Shown in pieces: positions 1 to 5,592 of a stretch of 7,543 bases of DNA. Location of the stretch: contig JAEVZN010000581.1 of assembly GCA_023392205.1 (NCBI GenBank), positions 1 to 7,543 on the forward strand, read 5' to 3'. Under the pieces are notes generated by a model. That model did not search any database. It was given only the letters and a program-made list of their open reading frames with translations, and was not told the origin of the DNA. Numbering within the stretch: the stretch's first letter is position 1; every line of letters begins with the position of its first letter. A program made the translations under genes and the position numbers. Source of the DNA: Pseudomonadota bacterium. Its GTDB lineage: Bacteria; Pseudomonadota; Alphaproteobacteria; Rhizobiales; Xanthobacteraceae.

Positions 1-481
1 CGATCGAGCGCCGCAATCCGGTTTCGTTGCTGACGCGGCTGACCATAATGATTTCCCCGCCCAACTTCAGGACGCGGGCAAATTCGTCCAGCGTGGCTTC
101 GGGTTCCGGCACCGTCGTGACCACATATTGGGCAACGACCACGTCGAAGGAATTGTCGGGAAATGAGAGTTTGCTCGCGTCCATGACGATCAGGTCCTCG
201 ACATGCTCTAGGCCGAGTTCGGCGACGCGGATGCGGGCTTTTTCGAGCATGGACGCGGAGATATCGATGCCGACGATCCGGCTTTTCGGCGCATAATCGC
301 GCAGCGAAATGCCGGTGCCCACTCCCACTTCGAGGATGCGTCCGCCGATCCTTTCGGCCGCTTCAATCGCGTGTTTGCGCCCGCGCTGGAAGATCGGACC
401 GAAGACAAGATCATAGACCGGCGCCCAGCGATCATAGGCGCCGACCACCGTGTCGTTGTCGAGTTTGAGTTGAGCTTTCAT
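1..481 (-). CDS. pmtA: Class I SAM-dependent methyltransferase, probably phosphatidylethanolamine N-methyltransferase (3' end cut by window edge)
   Basis: The enzyme probably transfers methyl groups from S-adenosylmethionine to phosphatidylethanolamine on the way to phosphatidylcholine, at the cytoplasmic face of the inner membrane. The frame is open for 160 residues from an ATG at 481 and leaves the window without a stop, so the C-terminus is missing; PmtA proteins of this type are about 200 residues. Visible features are an N-terminal YDRWAPVYDLVFG stretch (residues 16-28), typical of the Rhodobacter-type PmtA and UbiE-like group, SAM motif I EVGVGTG (51-57), the acidic residue after strand 2 in GIDIS (D73), and D101 in the VMDAS motif. 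No clear Shine-Dalgarno precedes the ATG, but the start fits the family's short N-terminus. It lies on the same strand as the upstream aminotransferase, 398 bp away, so it probably has its own promoter. A different UbiE-like methyltransferase cannot be excluded. Confidence 0.8.
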   Translation of the reverse strand, partial: MKAQLKLDNDTVVGAYDRWAPVYDLVFGPIFQRGRKHAIEAAERIGGRILEVGVGTGISLRDYAPKSRIVGIDISASMLEKARIRVAELGLEHVEDLIVMDASKLSFPDNSFDVVVAQYVVTTVPEPEATLDEFARVLKLGGEIIMVSRVSNETGLRRSI

Positions 482-740
482 GCGGGATGCCGTTTGCGAG
501 AGGTGGAAGGAGATATCCGCAGTCACACGTAACGCAGACAGAGCGTGGCCTGCGCCGATCGCGCGCTGTATGCTTGCATCGATCGTGCGTGCATGAGCGT
601 CATGCCTGCTTCATCGGTCGGGCATTGAATGCCGCGCGTGAGAGTGCGTTTGGCAACAAGTTGCTGCCATTGCAGAAACGGATCGCAATTTGACGAAAAC
701 GTCGATTCGCTTCGTAGCGATGAACTTATTACGAATTCAC

Positions 741-798
741 ATTACACTATTATAACAGGCGAAATACGTGCGGATTACACCTGTCGGGGTGAGTGTAA
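741..798. repeat. Repeated ATTACAC / GTGTAA half-sites
   Basis: ATTACAC occurs at 741-747 and again at 774-780, 33 bases apart. The inverse of its core, GTGTAA, lies at 793-798, making an inverted pair TTACAC-N12-GTGTAA (775-780 and 793-798). Another inverted pair, AATTCAC (734-740) and GTGAATT (854-860), flanks the region more widely. The copies surround the candidate -10 box and could be regulator half-sites. I do not recognise the regulator. Confidence 0.35.
749..754 (-). promoter_or_regulatory. Candidate -10 box (TATAAT) facing pmtA
   Basis: On the minus strand the sequence reads TATAAT, a perfect sigma-70-type -10 hexamer, inside the AT-rich patch. The -35 position has only a weak match (TAATCC with a 17-base spacer, 772-777). 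If used, transcription would start near 742 and pmtA would have a leader of about 260 bases. One perfect hexamer in an AT-rich patch can arise by chance, so this remains tentative. Confidence 0.3.
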
Positions 799-868
799 AT
801 GCGCCGCTGCGCCGCTGTTTCGCGCGCGCAGTATCAAGATTGCGGCAAGCGGTGTGAATTGAATTCGA

Positions 869-890
869 GCCGCGCGCCTCTACGCGCGGC
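869..890 (-). terminator. GC-rich hairpin over the hpnO stop codon
   Basis: GCCGCGCG (869-876) and CGCGCGGC (883-890) form a perfect 8-bp stem with a 6-base loop. The stem begins inside the last codons of the aminotransferase gene and the loop contains its TAG stop. No T-run follows on the minus strand, so it does not look like a classical intrinsic terminator. It may end transcription weakly or protect the 3' end of the mRNA. Confidence 0.35.
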
Positions 891-2277
891 GGGTCGCCAT
901 GGCATTTTCAATCAGGTTCTTGCCCAGTGACCAAATCGCGCCGGGCACACGATGACTGTCGGCAATGACGCTGTCGAATGCGTTCTCGATCCATGTGCAA
1001 TCGTCGTCGCCGATCAGATAGGGCGGCAACAATTTGATCGTGCGGCTCCCGTGCCCGGCGACCTGGGTAAGTATCTTGTGGTCCTTGAAGAGCGGAATCG
1101 TGATGAGCTGGCAGAACAGTCCTTTGTTCGCTGTCTCGATCATGCTCCACGATGCGCGCAGCTTCAGCGATTTCGGCGCGCCGAACTCGATTCCGATCAT
1201 CAGCCCAAGGCCGCGCACATCGGCGAGCAGTTCATAGCGATCCTGCATCTTGCGGAAGGATTCGAGCAGGCGCTGGCCGGTGCGTGCGGCGTTCTCCGTC
1301 AGCGCGTCCGATTCGATGACGCCGAGCGTTGCAATGCCGGCCGCCATGGCGAGATCGTTCTTGGCAAAGGTCGAACCATGCACGACCGCGCGATCCATGC
1401 GGTTGAACAGCCGGTCGAAGATATTCTTGCGGGTCAACACCGCACCCACCGGAACATGTCCGCCGGACAGGGCCTTGGCGACCAGGATCATGTCCGGCTG
1501 TACGTCAAAGTGATCGACGGCAAAGAATTTCCCGGTACGGCCTAGACCCGTCTGGATCTCGTCGGCAATAAAAAGACTGCCATAACGTCGGCAAAGCTCT
1601 GCCGCATTCCGCAGATAGTCCGGATTCGGCAGATGAACACCTTTGCCTTGAACAGGCTCGACAATGAAGGCGGCCACTTCGCTCCTGCGCAAGGCATCCT
1701 CGAGCGCATTCAGGTCGTTGAACGGCACGGCGGCGCAATCTCCGAGCAGCGGCTCAAAGCCTTGCTTGAAGATATTGTCGCCATTCATGGAGAGTGATCC
1801 GAAAGTCAGACCATGAAAGGCATGTTCGCAGGACAGCATGCGGGACCGTCCGGTCGCCGCTCGCGCAAACTTGATCGCGGCTTCGACCGCCTCCGTTCCC
1901 GAATTGGAAAAGAACACCTTGTCCAGATAGGGCGCCCTTGCGAGCAGCCGCTCGGCCAGCACGCCGGCCAAAGCCGGAACATCCATCTGCACGAGGCTTG
2001 GCAGTTCTGCCTCGAGTACGCTCTCGAGTGCGATGCGCAGGGCCGGATGGTTCCGGCCGACCCCGAAGACGCCAAAGCCGCTCAGAAGGTCGAGATAGCG
2101 GGCACCGGCGCGGTCGAACAGATATTGCCCCGTGCCGCGGACAAAACCGACATCGTAGCCGATGGTACGGAGAACCCGAACCATCTGCTCGTTGAGGAGT
2201 CGGGTATGAATGTCGAAACGTTCACGTTCCCGTGCCTCAAAAAGCGCTGCGATGTCATAGTTTTTGCGTTCGAGCAT
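880..2277 (-). CDS. hpnO: Class III PLP-dependent aminotransferase, HpnO-like hopanoid side-chain aminotransferase
   Basis: A cytoplasmic fold-type I aminotransferase related to acetylornithine aminotransferase. HpnO enzymes are needed to form aminobacteriohopanetriol, adding the amino group at C35 of the side chain. Numbering from the ATG at 2277 (465 residues): phosphate-binding SGTEAVEAA near 126-134, the HAFHG ring-stacking motif near 152-156, ADEIQTG with D239 contacting the PLP nitrogen, Schiff-base lysine K268 in AKALSGGHVPVG, and T303 in HGSTFAKN. All key residues are present, so it should be active. The frame extends 23 codons upstream to a TTG at 2346, but that extension reaches into the divergent gap, and MLERKNYDIAALFE is the more natural start; no strong Shine-Dalgarno decides this. 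It is divergent from the DUF2147 gene and near hpnN and dxs, which supports the hopanoid role. From motifs alone, another class III substrate is possible. Confidence 0.82.
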   Translation of the reverse strand: MLERKNYDIAALFEARERERFDIHTRLLNEQMVRVLRTIGYDVGFVRGTGQYLFDRAGARYLDLLSGFGVFGVGRNHPALRIALESVLEAELPSLVQMDVPALAGVLAERLLARAPYLDKVFFSNSGTEAVEAAIKFARAATGRSRMLSCEHAFHGLTFGSLSMNGDNIFKQGFEPLLGDCAAVPFNDLNALEDALRRSEVAAFIVEPVQGKGVHLPNPDYLRNAAELCRRYGSLFIADEIQTGLGRTGKFFAVDHFDVQPDMILVAKALSGGHVPVGAVLTRKNIFDRLFNRMDRAVVHGSTFAKNDLAMAAGIATLGVIESDALTENAARTGQRLLESFRKMQDRYELLADVRGLGLMIGIEFGAPKSLKLRASWSMIETANKGLFCQLITIPLFKDHKILTQVAGHGSRTIKLLPPYLIGDDDCTWIENAFDSVIADSHRVPGAIWSLGKNLIENAMATRRA

Positions 2278-2372
2278 GATGACCGATCTGCTAATATTCT
2301 CAACAACGGTGCGGACGCCGCTGCCCTGATGGCCGCAGCGCACCAATCGAACAGGATAAAGAAGTGGGTAGC
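2278..2372. promoter_or_regulatory. Divergent intergenic region between hpnO and the DUF2147 gene
   Basis: These 95 bases must carry the promoters of two genes transcribed away from each other, or at least their proximal parts. I found no pair of -35 and -10 boxes that I would defend; CTAATATTCT near 2291-2300 is the only AT-rich spot. On the plus strand AGGA (2353-2356) and GAAG (2361-2364) are possible ribosome binding sites for the DUF2147 gene. The first suits a GTG at 2364, the second the ATG at 2373. Confidence 0.5.
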
Positions 2373-2891
2373 ATGAAAAAACTGTGGCTGCTCGGGGTGT
2401 TTTTCGCTCTGGTTGCGGAACCGGCCCTCGCCGATGATCCGACTGGCGATTGGCGTGTGGAAGACGGTTCCGCCAATATTCGCATCGTAAAATGCGGCGA
2501 GGCCGTCTGGGGTGTCGTCGGCTGGGAGCAGAATCCTGGCGGCGTCGACAGTGAAAATCCCGATCCGACCAAGCGCAGCCGCCCGACCCTTGGCATGCCG
2601 ATCCTGCTGGACATGAAGCCGGCGCAGGATGCCAAATGGGCGGGCGAAATTTACAACGCCAAGAACGGCAAGACCTACAAGGCTTCGGTGCGGCTTACGC
2701 CGAAGGGCGGCCTTCGCGTGGAAGGCTGTGTGCTCGGCGGCATCTTCTGCGGCGGCGAAACATGGGCGCGCGTCAGCGACGTTCCGTCATCCGAGGCCGC
2801 CGGGATCTGTACCGGGCTTGGCGTCGTCGCGGGGCCGGCCCATCAGCGCGGGCTGGAAGAGAACAGCCGCGGCCAGCGTCGTAACAAGTGA
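2373..2891 (+). CDS. Exported DUF2147-family protein of unknown function
   Basis: A small secreted protein, probably periplasmic, with no established function. Numbered from the ATG at 2373 (172 residues), it opens with a standard Sec signal peptide: MKK, a hydrophobic core, and an ALA cleavage site at about 18-20, leaving a mature protein starting DDPTGDW. The DUF2147 body covers about 21-134 and shows family hallmarks: GDWRVEDG, the KRSRPTLGMPIL segment, YNAKNGKTY, and the ending CGGETWARV. Cysteines at 41, 119 and 126 could form a disulphide in the periplasm. The tail after about residue 135 is low-complexity, and its last 34 codons lie antisense to the end of hpnN. A GTG at 2364 would add three residues; the ATG was chosen because it gives the cleaner signal peptide. 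It is divergent from hpnO and convergent with hpnN, which hints at a role in hopanoid handling, but that is inference only. Confidence 0.82.
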   Translation: MKKLWLLGVFFALVAEPALADDPTGDWRVEDGSANIRIVKCGEAVWGVVGWEQNPGGVDSENPDPTKRSRPTLGMPILLDMKPAQDAKWAGEIYNAKNGKTYKASVRLTPKGGLRVEGCVLGGIFCGGETWARVSDVPSSEAAGICTGLGVVAGPAHQRGLEENSRGQRRNK

Positions 2892-5399
2892 CAGCGCCAG
2901 AAGCTTGCCCATGCTCGACGTGCCGGGATGGCTGGACAGCCACAGGCTGCCGAAGGCTGTCGCGGTGGTCAGGGCGCTGAAAAAGACGGCGCGGGTCAGG
3001 GCCGATTGCAGGAACTCGGTTTCACCCGCCCGCCACGCCATCACATAATAGATCTTGAATGCGACGCCGATTCCGAACAGGAGCGGCAAAGCAATGATGT
3101 TGGCGAAGTTCAGCTGCAGCCCGATCAGGACGCAGATTTCCATGGTGACGAGGCCCGCCACGAGCAGGGGCAGCATCGTCAGGAAAACGTCCCGGACGTT
3201 GCGCAACGCGAGCCAGAGCAGGATCGTGATTGAGAGAAAGGCAAGCGCGCCCGCCTGAACAAAGGCGAGGACGATCGTATCGCCGGATTTCAGGATTGAA
3301 ACCGGACCGCCGATCGCCTGCGGCGCAATCGCCAACACCTTGTCGGCAAAGACACGCAGCGTCTCGTTGTCATTCGGATCGCCGGTCGGAAAGACTTCGA
3401 CCCGTGTGCGGCCGTCGGCAGTGTTCCAGCTTTCGCGCAGTTCCACCGGCATGCTTTCGACCGAGACCGGCTGAGGCTGCAGGAGATCCTGGAATTGTGC
3501 GATTGTGAACCGGAGCGGCCCGGTCAGGACCTGCTCCACCTCGGCACGGCGCGCCTCGGGGGCCTTGGCCACAGCCTGTAACTGGGCTGCGAGCCGTTTT
3601 GCAGATTCGCCGCCCGGACCTTCGAAATGCTCACCCATCGCCTGAAGGGCGTTTGCGAGCGCCTCGATGAATTCGAGCTTCTCCTCGTCGGTCGGCGCGT
3701 CCTCGGGTGGAGTTTTCAGCACCTCCATCAAGGGCGGACCAAATTTCTGAATCAGGCCGAGTTTGGTTTCCTGATCCTGCGGGACGAGACTGTCGACGGT
3801 CATCACGCGCCGGACTTCGGGCAGAGCGGACAGCTTTTCCGTCAATTGCGCAGCCTCGGCCGGGTCGCGGACCAGAATGTTGATCGAGTTCGCGCCCGTG
3901 TTCGGGTCGCGCCGCAGGTCGAGGAAGGTCGCGATCGACTCGACCTCGGCACTGCGAAGATTCAGCGGATTGAAGTCGAAGCGCAGGAAATAAAGCAGCG
4001 GCAGGCCGGCGATGACGACCGCGAGCGTCCCGAAGACGACCGCCTTGCGGTACCGCTCAAGGAAGCGATCGGCGCGGGCCAGCCATTTGTAGCCCAGCGG
4101 CTCCTGCTCACCGGCCGGATTGAGAATGGCCAGTAGCGCCGGGAGCAGCGTCACGCTGGTCACAAACGCGATGATCATGCCGAAGCCGGCGATCAGGCCA
4201 AGTTCCGAGACCCCCTGATATTTTGTGGGAAGGAAGGATAGGAAACCGGCCGCGGTGGCGGCCGCAGCAAGGCTCAGCGGCCCGCCGATTTTCCGGCCGG
4301 CCTCGACGAGAGCGGCCTTCAGATCGTCAATACTGTGCCGCTCGTCGCGATAGCGGACACAGACCTGGATACAGAAATCCACCCCAAGGCCGACAAACAG
4401 CACGAAAAACGCCACTGAAATCAGGTTCAGCGAGCCCACCAGCCAGAATCCGAGCGCAGCGGTAATTGCCAGTCCGGCGGTCAGAGACAGGAACACCGCA
4501 CCGATGATCCGGGCGGATTTCAGCGCGAACCAGAGAATCACCAGGACAACGGCAACAGTGCCGAGACCGTTGACCAGCGCGCCCTCGCGCACGGTGGCGA
4601 ATTCTTCGTCCGAAATCGGGACAGGTCCGGTCAGCCGGACGCGCGCCTGATAGGTCTCGGCGAGTTTAAGCTCGGCCGCCGCCTGCCGGATCGCGTCCGT
4701 CGCAGTCTTGCCCGGCTCCAGGGCGGTGAAATCGAGGATCGGCCAGACTTCGATGAAACGGCGCAGGTCGGAATCCTGCGGCTTTTGCTGGCTGAGAAGC
4801 TCCTGCCAGGAAAAACTGGCCGGCTGCCCGGCCATTTCCCGCTCGATTGTCGCGGAAAACTGGTCAAATAGCGGCCCAAGCTGCTCCATGGTGATCTTGT
4901 TGGCCTGAACGCCACCCAGAGCGCCCTGGCCGGCCTGTGACAGCCCCATCCAGTTCGGATTGCGGGCCAGCATCGTGATGATCGGACTCAGTTCCTGAGC
5001 CTGCCCAAGGGTCTGGCCGAGTTCTGCCGTGGGCTGGAACAACAGGCCATTGCGTTCGAAAAACTCGCCCCCGTCGAGGCGGCGGACCGACCGGAAAAGC
5101 GCCTTCTGGGGCGCCAGACGCTCGGTCAGGGCATTAGCCGCCTGTGTCGCCAACTCGGGTGTGGGCGCCTCGACGACTGCAAGAATTGTTTCAGATCGGC
5201 TCGGAAATGCCTTTTCGAAGTCAATTTCCCGCTGCCGCCAGTCGATATCTGGCGAGATCAGGTTGCTGATATCAGTGTTAATGGCAATATTCCGCGCCGC
5301 GTAAATGCCGGAAATCACTGTCAGAATTACAAATATAGCAACGGTCAGCCAAGGGAACCGAATCGAAGCCCGAACGATTTGACTTATAAAAATTGCCAA
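2787..5399 (-). CDS. hpnN: HpnN-like hopanoid RND transporter (MMPL family)
   Basis: An inner-membrane transporter of the RND superfamily. HpnN is known to be needed to move hopanoids to the outer membrane. The 870 residues show the duplicated RND plan: TM1 at about 15-34, a first periplasmic domain at 35-275, TM2-TM6 at about 276-426, TM7 at about 452-471, a second periplasmic domain at 472-711, and TM8-TM12 at about 712-852. TM4 carries GLGVDFCIQ with D341, a likely proton-relay residue; the matching TM10 position reads GIGVAFKIYY, with A780 in place of the acid. The start is a TTG at 5399, supported by AAGGAA (AGGA complement at 5410-5413, 10-base spacer). A TAG at 5427-5429 closes the frame upstream, and no ATG lies between it and the TTG. 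The length suits the family. The gene is divergent from dxs, and its 3' end overlaps the DUF2147 gene. The last 15 or so residues after FQPALMGRPR look dispensable. Confidence 0.9.
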   Translation of the reverse strand: MAIFISQIVRASIRFPWLTVAIFVILTVISGIYAARNIAINTDISNLISPDIDWRQREIDFEKAFPSRSETILAVVEAPTPELATQAANALTERLAPQKALFRSVRRLDGGEFFERNGLLFQPTAELGQTLGQAQELSPIITMLARNPNWMGLSQAGQGALGGVQANKITMEQLGPLFDQFSATIEREMAGQPASFSWQELLSQQKPQDSDLRRFIEVWPILDFTALEPGKTATDAIRQAAAELKLAETYQARVRLTGPVPISDEEFATVREGALVNGLGTVAVVLVILWFALKSARIIGAVFLSLTAGLAITAALGFWLVGSLNLISVAFFVLFVGLGVDFCIQVCVRYRDERHSIDDLKAALVEAGRKIGGPLSLAAAATAAGFLSFLPTKYQGVSELGLIAGFGMIIAFVTSVTLLPALLAILNPAGEQEPLGYKWLARADRFLERYRKAVVFGTLAVVIAGLPLLYFLRFDFNPLNLRSAEVESIATFLDLRRDPNTGANSINILVRDPAEAAQLTEKLSALPEVRRVMTVDSLVPQDQETKLGLIQKFGPPLMEVLKTPPEDAPTDEEKLEFIEALANALQAMGEHFEGPGGESAKRLAAQLQAVAKAPEARRAEVEQVLTGPLRFTIAQFQDLLQPQPVSVESMPVELRESWNTADGRTRVEVFPTGDPNDNETLRVFADKVLAIAPQAIGGPVSILKSGDTIVLAFVQAGALAFLSITILLWLALRNVRDVFLTMLPLLVAGLVTMEICVLIGLQLNFANIIALPLLFGIGVAFKIYYVMAWRAGETEFLQSALTRAVFFSALTTATAFGSLWLSSHPGTSSMGKLLALSLVTTLAAAVLFQPALMGRPRDDAKPGTDPGGLG

Positions 5400-5429
5400 A
5401 ACAGCAGATTCCTTTGTATTTGTCCCCTA

Positions 5430-5458
5430 ACCCATATGGCCGACGTGACCCATATGGC
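5430..5458. repeat. Twin 11-base repeat with CCATATGG palindromes, candidate operator
   Basis: ACCCATATGGC occurs at 5430-5440 and, identically, at 5448-5458, a period of 18 bases. Each copy contains the perfect 8-base palindrome CCATATGG (5432-5439 and 5450-5457). The pair sits 31-59 bases upstream of the hpnN start, where a repressor or activator of hpnN, and perhaps of the divergent dxs, could bind as two dimers. I do not recognise the regulator, and no binding is shown by sequence alone. Confidence 0.45.
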
Positions 5459-5539
5459 AATGAACCGCGCGGTCCTAAGCCAACGCTTTGTGGCCCAATT
5501 AAAGCGAGGGGCATGTTTTTTGCCTGAGCTGGCAGAAAC

Positions 5540-5550
5540 CAGGGTCCCTG
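5540..5550. repeat. Short palindrome CAGGGTCCCTG upstream of dxs
   Basis: Two 5-base arms, CAGGG and CCCTG, are separated by one T about 43 bases before the dxs ATG. This is compact enough to be a dimer binding site, but an 11-base palindrome of this strength can occur by chance. It is listed mainly because it lies in the dxs leader or promoter. Confidence 0.2.
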
Positions 5551-5592
5551 TGTCACAAGGTTACCATCCCGCCAAAATACGGTGTTCAGCTT

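Larger units (their letters stand above)
482..868. other. Intergenic region between hpnO and pmtA with no convincing gene
   Basis: This stretch of nearly 400 bases separates two minus-strand genes. Small open frames exist on the plus strand (for example 487-693 and 629-862), but they lack ribosome binding sites before their starts and have unconvincing composition, so I do not call them genes. The left part (482-700) is GC-rich and shows no structure I could name. The middle (about 715-800) is clearly AT-rich, unlike the rest of the window, and holds a candidate promoter and repeated half-sites listed separately. The most likely role is promoter and long leader for pmtA. I saw no tRNA or recognisable riboswitch. 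Confidence 0.6.
5400..5592. promoter_or_regulatory. Divergent promoter region between hpnN and dxs
   Basis: These 193 bases separate two genes transcribed away from each other and must hold both promoters. They contain the hpnN ribosome binding site (complement of 5409-5414), two copies of an 11-base repeat close to hpnN (listed separately), an 11-base odd palindrome CAGGGTCCCTG at 5540-5550 nearer dxs, and an AT-rich spot around 5498-5503 that could serve a minus-strand -10 box. No strong -35/-10 pair was found for dxs, and no strong Shine-Dalgarno precedes its ATG. Confidence 0.55.

Noticed and set aside
506..517. A strong Shine-Dalgarno-like GGAAGGAGATAT on the plus strand
   Set aside because: No start codon lies at a suitable distance downstream, and an in-frame coding region does not follow.
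487..862. Two small plus-strand open frames in the hpnO-pmtA gap (487-693 and 629-862)
   Set aside because: There is no ribosome binding site before either start, the products are Arg- and Cys-rich without a motif, and the second runs through the AT-rich promoter-like patch.
952..1545. A 197-codon plus-strand open frame inside hpnO
   Set aside because: It lies wholly antisense to an aminotransferase with intact motifs and shows no domain, so it is a composition shadow.
1813..2376. A 187-codon plus-strand open frame running over the 5' end of hpnO and the divergent gap
   Set aside because: Its sequence is the complement of conserved aminotransferase coding sequence, and it ends just inside the DUF2147 gene in another frame.
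3627..4136. A 169-codon plus-strand open frame inside hpnN
   Set aside because: It is antisense to the second periplasmic domain and TM6-TM7 of hpnN, with no motif of its own.
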